From an uncultured Methanoregula sp. (lineage in GTDB: Archaea > Halobacteriota > Methanomicrobia > Methanomicrobiales > Methanospirillaceae): DNA of 64,000 nt. The stretch is taken from positions 806,001 to 870,000 of the forward strand of contig NZ_OY787452.1 in the NCBI RefSeq assembly GCF_963678795.1, written 5' to 3'. A model generated the notes under the pieces. That model did no database searches, was not told where the DNA came from, and was given only the letters and a program-made list of their open reading frames with translations. Numbering within the stretch: position 1 is the stretch's first letter; each line of letters begins with the position of its first letter. Positions 41,792 to 51,537 of this stretch are shown here, piece by piece. The translations under genes and the position numbers were made by a program.

Positions 41792-44700
41792 ATGATCTCC
41801 GGTACAGGGCGCTGGCTGGCAGTATCCGTCATCATTGTTCTGGTAACCGGTTCGGCACTGACCCTGTGGACCGCGGGGCAGGCAGACCAGAATATGCGGG
41901 ACCAGCTGCTCATCAAGACACGGCTTGCCGCTGCAGGTATCAATGCCTCGCAGGTGGCTGCCCTTGCCGGTTCCGCAGCAGATTTGGGCTCTCCGGATTA
42001 CCTGGCACTTAAACGGCAGATGACCGCCCTGCGCCATTCAGATCCGGATATCCGTTTTGCCTATCTTATCGGGCAGAAGCCGGATGGCACCTTTTTTTTC
42101 TTTGGCGATTCAGAACCCCCAGATTCTCCCGATTACTCCCCGCCCGGCCAATCATATCCTGAAATACCCGCCCTGATCGCCAGCAGTTATTCAACAGGCA
42201 GGGATCTGACGGAAGGACCGGCTTCCGACCGGTGGGGCACCTGGATCAGCGGTATTGTACCGGTGAACGAGCCGGTAAACGGGGGTCGGATAGCGATCTT
42301 TGGGATGGATATAGATGCAAGGGACTGGAACCGTCAGATCATCCTTGCCTGCCTGCCACCGATAACCGGTTCCCTGCTTGTTCTTGTTCTGGTCCTGATC
42401 TTCTTTTTCATCCAGCAGCGGAATGAAAGGGAACGCCGGTGGCTCGAGGCATCCGGGCAGGCACTGCGCGCGGGTGAGGAGAGGTACCGCACGATTCTTG
42501 ACAACACCGGTTCGGCAACCATCATTATCGAAACGGACACCATCATATCCTTTGCCAACCCCGAGTTTGAAAGGATTACAGGATACTCAAAAAAGGAGAT
42601 TGAGGGCAAGAAGTCCTGGAGCGATATTGTTTTTCCGGAAGATGCAGATGAGATGAAACGGCACCACCTGCTCCGCAGAACGGATCCTGATATCGCGAAA
42701 CAGAACTACGAGTTCCGTTTCATCGCAAAAGACGGCCGGATCCGGAATGCATACATTACCATCGGTATTATTCCCGGAATACAACAGTCAGTGGCATCGT
42801 TTGTCGACATTACCGAACGTAAACGGGTGGACGAGTTCGCAAGGATTCTGGCCCGGATAGCTGATGATGCCCCGGCATCCATCACGGTTCATGACTTTGA
42901 AGGGAACCTCCTCTATGCCAATGAAGAGACGTTCCGGCTCCACGGGTATACCCGCGAAGAGTTTCTTGCAAAGAAGCTCCACGAGATCGATGTGCCGGAG
43001 AGTCAGCAGCTGGCTGCTGAACGGATGCAGCAGATTCGCAACACGGGAGCGGCTGATTTTGATGTGCAGCATTTCCGAAAAGACGGATCCCGATTCCCCC
43101 TCCATGTAAACGTAAAAACCATTGACTGGGGCGGCAGGAATGTATTGCTGAGCATCGCGACGGATATCACCGAGCGCAAACGGGCAGAAGAGGCATTGAA
43201 GAAGAGTGAATCGCTCCTTAATTCGATTGTACATGGGTCTCCCATACTCCAGTTTGTGATCGATAGGGATCACCGGGTTATTTCCTGGAACAGGGCCATT
43301 GAAGAATACAGCGGGGTGAAAGCTGCCGATATCGTGGGTACCCGGGATCAGTGGAAGGCATTTTATCCGCAACAACGACCGGTGCTTGCAGATCTGCTGG
43401 TAGACGATTCTGTTGAGCTCCTGCCCGAATGGTACAAGGACAAATTCAGTAATTCCCGGTTTGTTGAAGGAGCATACGAAGCAACCGATTTCTTCCCGGG
43501 CATGGGTACATCAGGAAAGTGGCTCTATTTCACCGCAGCGCCAATCCGGGATGCAGAAGGTATTATTATCGGCGCTGTGGAAACCCTTGAAGATATCACC
43601 GAGCGCAAACGGGCGGAAGAAGAGGTAAAAGAGAGTGAGGCCCGACTGAATTCTATTGTTCAGGGGTCACCCACGCTGCAGTTTGTTATTGATAAAGATC
43701 ACCGGGTTATATCCTGGAACAGGGCCATTGAAGAATACAGCGGGGTAAAAGAAGCGGATGTCCTGGGTACCAGGGACCAGTGGAGGGCATTTTATCCGCA
43801 ACAACGACCGGTGCTTGCAGATCTGCTGGTAGACGATTCTGTTGAGCTCCTTCCCGAATGGTACACGGGCAAATTCAGTAATTCCCGGTTTGTTGAAGGA
43901 GCATACGAAGCAACCGATTTCTTTCCGAAGATGGGTTCATCGGGAACATGGCTGTATTTTACCGCATCGCCGATTCGCGATAGCCAGGGTATCATTATCG
44001 GTGCCGTTGAAACCCTGGAAGATATCACCGAGCGAAAAACGGCTGAAGAGGCCCTTAAAATGTCCGAGCGCCGGCTTACCGATATCATCAATTTCTTACC
44101 GGATGCCACGTTTGCAATTGACCGGGATGGGAGGGTCATTTCCTGGAACAGGGCGATCGAGGATATGACCGAAAAGAAAGCCGCGGATATGCTGGGGAAG
44201 GGCAACTATGAGTACGCGATCCCGTTTTATGGCGAGAGAAGACCCATTCTGATCGATCTGATTTTTAAAGACACCGGGGAGATTGAATCCCGGTACGCGA
44301 ATGTGAAAAGGAGGGGCGATATCCTGGTAGCGGATATTCCCGTACCTGCTATCTATCAGGGTAAGGGCGCATATCTGTGGGGAATCGCCTCCCCGCTCTA
44401 TGATAATCAGGGGAAAATCGCCGGGGCTATCGAATCCATAAGGGATATCACCGAGCGAAAACTGGCCGAGAACGCGCTGCTCCAGGCGAGTACAAAACTC
44501 ACCATGCTCAACAACATCACCCGGCACGACATTCTCAACCAGCTCCTAGTTTTACGGGCATACCTGGAGATCTCAAAAGAAAAGGTGACGGATCCTGGTC
44601 TTCTGGAATATATTGCAAAAGAAGATCGGGCTGCCGGGGCAATCCAGGACCAGATCGAGTTTACGAAATATTACCAGGACATCGGGGTCAATGCACCGAC

Positions 44701-45139
44701 ATGGCAGGATACCGCAGCAGTCATCAGGAATGCACTGGCGCAGCTCAACCCTCCGGGAATCGAGGCCCGGATCACCGTCACCGGGATGGAGATCTTTGCC
44801 GATCCCTTAATTGAGAAAGTGTTCTACAATCTCATGGAAAATTCCCTCCGCCACGGTGAGCGGGTTACAGCAATGGAGTTTTCCTCCGCTGAGGCAGAGG
44901 CGGGCGTTGTCCTTACCTACCGCGATAACGGTGTTGGCATATCGGCTGAAGACAAGAAAAAACTCTTCCAGAAAGGGTTTGGCAAGCATACGGGTCTTGG
45001 CCTGTTCCTTTCCCGGGAGATCCTCTCCATCACCGAAATCACCATCACCGAAAATGGTACGCCGGGCAAGGGGGCACGGTTCGAGATCATGGTGCCGAAG
45101 GGGGCGTACCGGTTTACCGCAGATAAAATCACCAGGTAA
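41792..45139 (+). CDS. Membrane-bound sensor histidine kinase with five PAS domains (1115 aa)
   Basis: Two TM helices (residues about 8-27 and 190-210) flank a 160-residue extracellular sensor domain (DPDIRFAYLIGQKPDGTFFFF). Cytoplasmic PAS domains start near residues 229, 354, 468, 611 and 754. PAS 3 and 4 are nearly identical, 143 residues apart. The last is the FLPDATFAID module. The kinase core has His912 (ITRHDILNQL), ENSLRHGE, RDNGVGI and GFGKHTGLGL. It has no receiver. The upstream 1117-aa sensor is 22 bases away, so they may share a message. Confidence 0.92.
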   Translation: MISGTGRWLAVSVIIVLVTGSALTLWTAGQADQNMRDQLLIKTRLAAAGINASQVAALAGSAADLGSPDYLALKRQMTALRHSDPDIRFAYLIGQKPDGTFFFFGDSEPPDSPDYSPPGQSYPEIPALIASSYSTGRDLTEGPASDRWGTWISGIVPVNEPVNGGRIAIFGMDIDARDWNRQIILACLPPITGSLLVLVLVLIFFFIQQRNERERRWLEASGQALRAGEERYRTILDNTGSATIIIETDTIISFANPEFERITGYSKKEIEGKKSWSDIVFPEDADEMKRHHLLRRTDPDIAKQNYEFRFIAKDGRIRNAYITIGIIPGIQQSVASFVDITERKRVDEFARILARIADDAPASITVHDFEGNLLYANEETFRLHGYTREEFLAKKLHEIDVPESQQLAAERMQQIRNTGAADFDVQHFRKDGSRFPLHVNVKTIDWGGRNVLLSIATDITERKRAEEALKKSESLLNSIVHGSPILQFVIDRDHRVISWNRAIEEYSGVKAADIVGTRDQWKAFYPQQRPVLADLLVDDSVELLPEWYKDKFSNSRFVEGAYEATDFFPGMGTSGKWLYFTAAPIRDAEGIIIGAVETLEDITERKRAEEEVKESEARLNSIVQGSPTLQFVIDKDHRVISWNRAIEEYSGVKEADVLGTRDQWRAFYPQQRPVLADLLVDDSVELLPEWYTGKFSNSRFVEGAYEATDFFPKMGSSGTWLYFTASPIRDSQGIIIGAVETLEDITERKTAEEALKMSERRLTDIINFLPDATFAIDRDGRVISWNRAIEDMTEKKAADMLGKGNYEYAIPFYGERRPILIDLIFKDTGEIESRYANVKRRGDILVADIPVPAIYQGKGAYLWGIASPLYDNQGKIAGAIESIRDITERKLAENALLQASTKLTMLNNITRHDILNQLLVLRAYLEISKEKVTDPGLLEYIAKEDRAAGAIQDQIEFTKYYQDIGVNAPTWQDTAAVIRNALAQLNPPGIEARITVTGMEIFADPLIEKVFYNLMENSLRHGERVTAMEFSSAEAEAGVVLTYRDNGVGISAEDKKKLFQKGFGKHTGLGLFLSREILSITEITITENGTPGKGARFEIMVPKGAYRFTADKITR
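43192..43620 (+). repeat. Tandem PAS-coding repeat, copy 1
   Basis: A 429-bp unit encoding a PAS domain (NSIVHGSPILQFVIDRDHR) and its linker. The second copy follows directly. Blocks such as TTTTATCCGCAACAACGACC (43361) recur at 43790, giving a 429-bp (143-codon) offset. Confidence 0.85.
43621..44049 (+). repeat. Tandem PAS-coding repeat, copy 2
   Basis: Second copy of the 429-bp unit (NSIVQGSPTLQFVIDKDHR). Long runs are identical to copy 1, including a stretch over 60 bp across the PVLADLLVDDSVELL coding region. Confidence 0.85.
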
Positions 45140-45340
45140 TCTCGGCGGGAATGGTTGGGTCTTCGGATACCCCGGCTATACGTGAGGTTTTCCCAAATGT
45201 TATCTCCAGGCCGAAACGCACCAAGGCCCTATCAGAACCTGGGCTTATCCAGAGGCGGTCATTTCCGGCCATAACCCACATCTGAAAAGATACTTAACAT
45301 CCTTCGTATCGAGAGTGAGAGAGATCTCCCCCTCATAACT

Positions 45341-45349
45341 GTTATATAG
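45341..45349 (+). promoter_or_regulatory. TATA box of the binding protein-kinase-receiver operon
   Basis: GTTATATAG lies about 70 bp before the ATG at 45416. The same GTTATATAGCA core appears before the HdeD-like gene at 63394. Confidence 0.5.
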
Positions 45350-45415
45350 CAGGATACCGCATTGTGGAATAACCGCACTCCGGAAAACGATCTGCTGAAA
45401 GGGAGATCAAAGGCC

Positions 45416-46651
45416 ATGACCGAAAAAAAAGCGATTGCCATATTATTGCTGGTCGTCGCTCTGTTACTGGTATTCTCGGCCGGTTGCCAGCAACCGGCCA
45501 AACCACCATCTCCGGCAACAATCAAAGTCGGTCTTCTCTATCCAGTGACCGGCGATATTACCGGCAAAGCCGGGGATTCTGTCAAGGGTGTGACGTTGGC
45601 CATCGAAGAGATCAACGCTGCCGGTGGCATAGCATCCCTGGGCGGGGCAAAACTGGTGCCGGTGACAGGAGATACCCGCGGCACCCCGTCTGATGGCGCC
45701 CGGGAAACGGAACGGCTCATCAAAAATGAGCGCGTGACAGCCATCGTCGGTGCGTACCAAAGTACCATCACAATCGCTGCTACGCAGGTTGCAGAAGAGC
45801 TGGAGACCCCCTTTATCGACACGGGAAGTTCAGCAGACGTGATCACCGAACGGGGCTTCCATTATACCTTCAGGTTTTGCCCCAAGTCCAGCGAGTATTC
45901 CCGCGTCATGGTACAATTCCTGCCGGATCTCGAAAAACTGGCAGGGTACAAGGTTAAGCGCGTTGCGCTAATTCATGAGAACTCAGGTTTTGGATCCTCC
46001 AATGCACTGGAACTGAAAAAGGCGCTGAATGACGATAATCTGGAGCTGGCAACCGAGGTCAGTTACAATGCCCGGAATGTCACAAACCTGAATTCCGAAA
46101 TCGCACAGGTACTTGCCTCGAAGCCTGATGCCATATTTGAAGTAACCTACGTCAACGACAGTATACTCATCCGCCAGGCGCTCGCACGTTCAGGATCCAC
46201 CATTCCCCTGCTGGATTCTGCTGGCGGGACAATCTCGCCGGAATATATCCAGGCACTCGGTCCGCTGGCCGAGGGCACGCTGACATCATCGGCATATTCC
46301 CGATTCACTGCGGGGGGGAAGGACTTCAACGACCGGTTCCGCGCCCGGTTCGGAATCGATGCCAACGAGGACATTATGTATTCGTACCAGGCAGTGTGGG
46401 TTTTAAAAGACGCCCTGGAGCGCGCCGGTACGGTTGATCACCATGCCGTACGGGATGCCCTGGCTGCCACGGATATGCCCCGGGGCCCGCACATGGTCCT
46501 CTCTTATGAGCGACTTCGGTTCGATGCCAGCGGACAAAGCGAATACTCCAGCATATTAATTGTCCAGATCCAGAATGGCAGCTATGTCCCGGTCTGGCCG
46601 GGGAAATTTGCAACATCCAAGGTGCAGATAAATCAGACAGGAAGGCCATGA
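45416..46651 (+). CDS. Leu/Ile/Val-type substrate-binding lipoprotein
   Basis: A 411-residue type I periplasmic binding protein. The signal IAILLLVVALLLVFSAGC ends in a lipobox Cys (residue 22). Mature sequence has IKVGLLYPVTGDITGKAG, TLAIEEINAAGGI, IVGAYQSTITIAATQVAE and YFxFRFCPKSSEYSRVM-like LivJ features. No ABC permease or ATPase is adjacent. Instead the stop codon overlaps the sensor kinase ATG by four bases, so the binding protein probably presents ligand to that kinase. The ATG at 45416 follows GGGAG; the frame from 45362 is upstream of the signal peptide. The ligand is unknown. Confidence 0.9.
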   Translation: MTEKKAIAILLLVVALLLVFSAGCQQPAKPPSPATIKVGLLYPVTGDITGKAGDSVKGVTLAIEEINAAGGIASLGGAKLVPVTGDTRGTPSDGARETERLIKNERVTAIVGAYQSTITIAATQVAEELETPFIDTGSSADVITERGFHYTFRFCPKSSEYSRVMVQFLPDLEKLAGYKVKRVALIHENSGFGSSNALELKKALNDDNLELATEVSYNARNVTNLNSEIAQVLASKPDAIFEVTYVNDSILIRQALARSGSTIPLLDSAGGTISPEYIQALGPLAEGTLTSSAYSRFTAGGKDFNDRFRARFGIDANEDIMYSYQAVWVLKDALERAGTVDHHAVRDALAATDMPRGPHMVLSYERLRFDASGQSEYSSILIVQIQNGSYVPVWPGKFATSKVQINQTGRP

Positions 46652-49026
46652 GTGTGCAAAGATCGGATTTCGCCATCACGGTTCCCTGGCAAAAAAGCCT
46701 GGCAACCCGCATGAGCCGGGCCACGATCCTGATTGTAGTCTTTGCCCTGATCGCGACCGGGGCCGGCCTGATCTGGATCGCCTACAATGCAGAAGTCCAG
46801 AGCACATTTCACCTTCAGGAAGCCCGGGCGGAACGGGTTGCCCTGCTGATCGCAGACTTCACCGCGAACGCAAAATCCGAACTGCAGCTCTTTAAAGGTA
46901 TTGAATCTCTCGATACCATGAGTCCGGAGGAACAGAAGCAGGCACTGGAAAACCTGTTAATCCTCAGAAGTGACCTCTTCAGCCAGCTAACCCTGCTCGA
47001 TAAGGAGGGTGCTGAATCGGTCAAAGTCTCGCGGTTTCACACGTATCTCCCAAACGAGATGGGCAGCCAGGCAACCAGTGCCGCGTTCCTGTCAGCGATC
47101 AATGGATTCTCCTATGTCAGCCCTGCCTATATCTCTCCCGACAGCGGATTGCTCTCCGTGCAGATTGCCGTGCCCCTGACATCTCGTGACAAAAAGATTG
47201 TTGGGGTACTGACCTCAGAAGTGAACGTTGTCCAGTTATGGCAGGATGTCTACCGCACCCGGATCGGCGATACGGGATACGCATATCTGGTAGATGGCAA
47301 CGGCCGGTTCATAGCGTACCAGGAGTCATCGAAGGTATTCCAGGACTATGGGAAAGATATGAGGGGGATCCCCCCGGTTGCCGAGTTCGTTGCCGGGGGG
47401 CCCGGGAAGACCCCGCATGTGCGCGAGTACCGGGGATTGACGGGCGAGCAGGTTATCGGAGTCTATGCCCCTATCTCCGGCACCAGCTGGGCGGTAATCG
47501 CTGAACTGCCCACGCAGGAGGCGTACGCCAGTATAACCCGCATGATCCTCTACCTGGCCGGCCTGATCCTGCTGTCGGTTGTTATGACCGGTCTGCTGAT
47601 TTTTGTTATATCCCGCCGCATCATCATGCCCATCCGTACGCTGACGGGAACTGCACAGCGCATGGGAGCAGGTGATCTGGACGCAGAAGTCATCGAGGTG
47701 CAACGACAGGATGAAGTCGGCGTTCTGGCACGCACGTTCAGCCGGATGCAGGGCGAATTGAAGGCCCTGTATAAGGGCATGGAACACCAGGTGGAAGAAC
47801 TCAAGGTTGCCCAGGAGGACCTGCTCAGCAAGAACGTTGAGCTGAATGCTGCTTATGAAAAACTGGCTGCAAGTGAAGAGAAGTACCGCACGATCTTTGA
47901 GAATATCCAGGATGTCTTCTACCGCTCTGACAGCGGGGGGAAACTAATATTAATATCTCCTTCCGGTGCATCCATGCTCGGGTACCGTTCACCCGATGAA
48001 CTGATCGGATTCAGCATTGCGGACCGGATCTATGCAAACCCCGGTGACCGGGTGGCATTCCTCGAAGCAATGAAGGAGAAGGGTTTTGTCCAGAACTATG
48101 AAGTCAGCCTGATACGGAAAGACGGTTCGGTTGTCACAGCATCAACCAACAGCCATTACTATTACCATGCCGATGGCAACATCGCCGGTGTCGAGGGGAT
48201 ATTACGGGACATCACCAAGCTGAAGCAGGCGGAGCTAAGACTTCTTGAAGCCCACCGGGATCTTGAGAAGAAGGTGCTTGAGCGGACCCGCGAACTTTCG
48301 GATGCCAACCTCCGTCTTTTAGAACTGGACCGGCTCAAGTCCCTGTTCATCGCGTCCATGAGCCACGAGCTCCGGACACCGCTCAACTCCATCATAGGTT
48401 TTACCGGTATCATGGCAAAAGGGATGGCGGGAGAGATCAATGCGGAGCAGAAGAAACAGCTCGGGATGGTGCAAGACAGTGCCCGTCACCTGCTCGCGCT
48501 CATCAACGATGTGATCGATATCTCCAAGATCGAGGCGGGTAAGATCGAAGCAGATGTCTCGACGTTCAACCTCGCCGATGTGATCCGGGAGGTGAAGAAT
48601 ACCTTTGGTCCGGCAGTACATGAGCGGGGACTTGTGCTGAATATAGAGATGTGCGGACCCATCGCGATCACCAGCGATGAACGCCGGGTGAGACAGATTA
48701 TCCTGAACCTTATCAGCAATGCAATCAAGTTCACGGATGAGGGAAGAGTTGATCTGACGGTTACGCAGAAAGGAACGGTCGTAGAAGTCTCTGTCCGGGA
48801 CACCGGTATCGGTATTAAGAAAGAGGACCTGGAGCAGCTCTTCCGCCCCTTTGTCCGGGCGATGGTGCCGGGCCGCCTTACCGAGGGGACAGGGTTGGGG
48901 CTCTACCTCTCGAAAAAACTCGCCCGGTTCCTTGGCGGGGATATCGTGGCGGAGAGCGAATTGCACAAGGGAAGCATATTCACGTTCACCTTCCCGGTAA
49001 CGTACGAGAAGCAGGAGGATATATGA
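46648..49026 (+). CDS. Sensor histidine kinase: dCache-HAMP-PAS-HisKA-HATPase
   Basis: A 792-residue membrane kinase. TM1 is near residues 25-47 and TM2 near 296-318, enclosing a double-Cache domain (IGDTGYAYLVDGNGRFIAYQ). HAMP (RRIIMPIRTLTGTAQRMGAGDLDAEV), coiled coil, PAS (FENIQDVFYRSDSGG) and a canonical HisKA with His573 in SHELRTPLNSIIGF follow. N, G1, F and G2 boxes are intact (NLISNAIKFTDEG, DTGIGIKKEDL, GTGLGLYLSKKL). This is a standard HisKA kinase, unlike the RHD-type kinases around it. It overlaps the binding protein upstream and the receiver downstream by four bases each. Confidence 0.95.
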   Translation: MSVQRSDFAITVPWQKSLATRMSRATILIVVFALIATGAGLIWIAYNAEVQSTFHLQEARAERVALLIADFTANAKSELQLFKGIESLDTMSPEEQKQALENLLILRSDLFSQLTLLDKEGAESVKVSRFHTYLPNEMGSQATSAAFLSAINGFSYVSPAYISPDSGLLSVQIAVPLTSRDKKIVGVLTSEVNVVQLWQDVYRTRIGDTGYAYLVDGNGRFIAYQESSKVFQDYGKDMRGIPPVAEFVAGGPGKTPHVREYRGLTGEQVIGVYAPISGTSWAVIAELPTQEAYASITRMILYLAGLILLSVVMTGLLIFVISRRIIMPIRTLTGTAQRMGAGDLDAEVIEVQRQDEVGVLARTFSRMQGELKALYKGMEHQVEELKVAQEDLLSKNVELNAAYEKLAASEEKYRTIFENIQDVFYRSDSGGKLILISPSGASMLGYRSPDELIGFSIADRIYANPGDRVAFLEAMKEKGFVQNYEVSLIRKDGSVVTASTNSHYYYHADGNIAGVEGILRDITKLKQAELRLLEAHRDLEKKVLERTRELSDANLRLLELDRLKSLFIASMSHELRTPLNSIIGFTGIMAKGMAGEINAEQKKQLGMVQDSARHLLALINDVIDISKIEAGKIEADVSTFNLADVIREVKNTFGPAVHERGLVLNIEMCGPIAITSDERRVRQIILNLISNAIKFTDEGRVDLTVTQKGTVVEVSVRDTGIGIKKEDLEQLFRPFVRAMVPGRLTEGTGLGLYLSKKLARFLGGDIVAESELHKGSIFTFTFPVTYEKQEDI

Positions 49027-49385
49027 CGAAAGTACTGGTCATTGAGGACAATGAGGCGAACCGGTACCTCATCTCCTTTATCTTAAAAGGGGCAGGGTAT
49101 GACGTGATCGCGGCGATTACCGGGGAAGAGGGGGTCGGGATGGCTATCCATGATAACCCGGATCTGGTCCTTATGGACATCCAGCTGCCGGGTATCGACG
49201 GGTATGAAGCCACACAGCGCATCCGGGCGTCTCCTGCCGGAGAGAAGATCCCCATTATTGCGCTGACTTCCTTTGCTATGGCCGGTGACCGCGGGCGGGC
49301 GCTTGCCGCCGGGTGCACCGGGTATGTTGAAAAACCTGTCAACCCGGATACAATCCTGGACGAGATCCAGAAATTTCTCAAGTGA
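49023..49385 (+). CDS. Single-domain receiver (CheY/DivK-like response regulator)
   Basis: A 120-residue stand-alone receiver. Acidic pocket IEDNE (residues 8-9), phospho-acceptor Asp52 (VLMDIQLPGIDG), Thr in ALTSFAM and Lys in VEKPVNP are all present. It has no output domain. Coupled by a four-base overlap to the preceding kinase, so it is the likely phosphorylation partner. It could pass the phosphate on or act as a sink. Confidence 0.94.
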   Translation: MTKVLVIEDNEANRYLISFILKGAGYDVIAAITGEEGVGMAIHDNPDLVLMDIQLPGIDGYEATQRIRASPAGEKIPIIALTSFAMAGDRGRALAAGCTGYVEKPVNPDTILDEIQKFLK

Positions 49386-49470
49386 CGAGATACGGTAATT
49401 TTATCTTGGTTGCAGGGAAGGTAAGAACCGTAGGTAAAGGAAAAGGGGATCGTGAGTGGAGGGAACTGGC

Positions 49471-51399
49471 GTGAAGATCCTGGTTGCAGACGATAATGAA
49501 AAGAACCTCTATATGCTGGAGGTGCTGCTCAAAGGCGCGGGTTATGAGGTTGTCACGGCCAGGAACGGGATCGAAGCGCTCTCAAAACTCCGTGCCGGCC
49601 GGTTTGACGGGATCGTCTCCGACATCCTGATGCCCGAAATGGACGGGTTCCGGTTGATCCGGGAGTGCAGGAAGGATCCCGGGCTCTGCCAGATCCCGTT
49701 CATATTCTACACGGCAACGTACACGGAAAAGAAAGACGAGGTGTTCGGGCTTTCCCTCGGGGCGATCCGGTACCTCATCAAACCCGCGGAACCTGAGGAA
49801 CTCATCCGTCAGATCCACGAGGCATTCCTGGATCATGCACGGTCCCCGAGAGATTACACAATTGAGCCGGTTCCCGATGAAGTCACCTTCATGCGCGGAT
49901 ACACACAGCGGGTTGGCGCCAAGCTGGAAACCAAGGCCCGGCTGCTTGAAGAGAGCGAGGAAAAATACCGCACCATCTTAGAGAATATTCAGGATGCCTT
50001 CTACCGCTCGGACAACGGGGGGAACCTGATCATGGTTTCTCCTTCCGGAGCTTCACTGCTGGGGTATAATTCCTCCGATGAAATGTTGGGCTTCAGCATC
50101 GCTGGCCGGTTCTATGCAAACCCGGATGACCGGGCAGCATTGCTCGAAGCGATCAAAGAGAAGGGGTTTGTCCGGGATTATGAGATCAACCTGCGGCGAA
50201 AAGACGGCTCTGTTGTCATGGCATCGACCACCAGCCATTACTATTACAATCCCGATGGCAGTATCGCAGGTGTCGAGGGGATATTACGGGATATAACTGA
50301 TCGTAAACAGGCGGAAGATGCCCTGAAGCTGTCTGAACGGCGGCTTTCCGATCTCGTCAACTTCCTGCCCGATGCAACGTTCGCCATTGACAAGGCCGGC
50401 AGGATCATCACCTGGAACAGGGCAATGGAAGAGATGACGGGAACAAAAGCCGGTGATATGCTGGGAAAAGGCGACCATGAATATGCAATCCCGTTTTATG
50501 GCGAGAGAAGGCCAATTCTTATCGATTTGATCTTTGAAGACATTCAGACGGTCGAATCCCGGTATGTGCATGTACAGCGAAGCGGGAACGTCCTGGTTGC
50601 AGAGGCTTCCGTTCCCGGTACCTATCAGGGCAGGGGGGCATACCTGTGGGGAATCGCCACCCCGCTCTATGATAACGAGGGGAATATTGTCGGCGCGATA
50701 GAATCGATCCGGGACATCACCGATCGAAAGATGGCACAGGACGCGTTGGCCCGTGCAACAAAGAAACTGAACCTGCTCAATTCCATCACCTTCAATGACA
50801 TCCAGAATGGAATCTATTCCCTCACCGGCTATCTTCAACTGCAACACCAGGGTTCAATGGATGAAAAACTGCAGCAGTATCTGAATAAACAGACCGTGAT
50901 CCTCCAGAAAATTTCCGAATCCCTGAAATTTGCAAGTACGTACCAGGGTCTTGGATTGAAGCCCCCGGCATGGCAGAATGTCCAGCAGTCATTCCTTCTT
51001 GGGATTTCGCATACGGATATCTCAAAATTATCCCGGACGCTCAATGTGGAAGGACTGGAGATCTATGCCGACCCGCTGCTCGAGAAGGTCTTTTTCACCC
51101 TTGCGGAGAACATCATCCTGCATGGAAAAACTGCCACAGCAGTCTCACTCTCGTACCGGGAGACCGATAACGGGCTCGTGCTGGTCTTTGAAGACAACGG
51201 CGAGGGAATTCCCTCCGGCATGAAAGAAAAAATCTTCGAACGGAAAGATGTGGGGACGAAAGGGCTGGACCTGTTTCTCGCAAGTGAAATTCTTTCCATC
51301 ACCGGCATCACTATCAAGGAGACCGGAGAGCCGGGCAAAGGGGCACGGTTCGAGATCGCGGTACCGAAAGGAGCGTACCGGCTTACGGGTGCAACCTGA
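49471..51399 (+). CDS. Receiver-PAS-PAS protein with degenerate kinase core (His lost)
   Basis: A 642-residue protein. The receiver keeps its acidic residues (VADDNEK, SDILMPEMDG). Two PAS domains follow: one very like that of the upstream kinase (ENIQDAFYRSDNGGN) and the FLPDATFAID module. The dimerisation helix reads ITFNDIQNGI where paralogues read ITRHD; the phosphoacceptor His is Asn442. The G2 region reads RKDVGTKGLDLFLA instead of GFGKNTGLGLFL, while G1 (EDNGEGI) is kept. It is likely a pseudokinase or signal adaptor. I chose GTG 49471, seven bases after GGAGGG; GTG 49456 is upstream. Confidence 0.88.
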   Translation: MKILVADDNEKNLYMLEVLLKGAGYEVVTARNGIEALSKLRAGRFDGIVSDILMPEMDGFRLIRECRKDPGLCQIPFIFYTATYTEKKDEVFGLSLGAIRYLIKPAEPEELIRQIHEAFLDHARSPRDYTIEPVPDEVTFMRGYTQRVGAKLETKARLLEESEEKYRTILENIQDAFYRSDNGGNLIMVSPSGASLLGYNSSDEMLGFSIAGRFYANPDDRAALLEAIKEKGFVRDYEINLRRKDGSVVMASTTSHYYYNPDGSIAGVEGILRDITDRKQAEDALKLSERRLSDLVNFLPDATFAIDKAGRIITWNRAMEEMTGTKAGDMLGKGDHEYAIPFYGERRPILIDLIFEDIQTVESRYVHVQRSGNVLVAEASVPGTYQGRGAYLWGIATPLYDNEGNIVGAIESIRDITDRKMAQDALARATKKLNLLNSITFNDIQNGIYSLTGYLQLQHQGSMDEKLQQYLNKQTVILQKISESLKFASTYQGLGLKPPAWQNVQQSFLLGISHTDISKLSRTLNVEGLEIYADPLLEKVFFTLAENIILHGKTATAVSLSYRETDNGLVLVFEDNGEGIPSGMKEKIFERKDVGTKGLDLFLASEILSITGITIKETGEPGKGARFEIAVPKGAYRLTGAT

Positions 51400-51537
51400 A
51401 AAATCCGGCCGAATACAAGAGCCAGGATACGAGATCTCCGGTCAGTGTTATGCTAATCTATCGTAACGTGACAATGAACAGACCGGCAAACCGGTATATC
51501 AGGTTTGTTGAGGTACTCTGCAGAGCCTTCGATATTT

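Noticed and set aside
43192..44049. CRISPR or VNTR-like array
   Set aside because: The repeat is a duplicated in-frame PAS domain with a 429-bp period, not short repeats with unique spacers.
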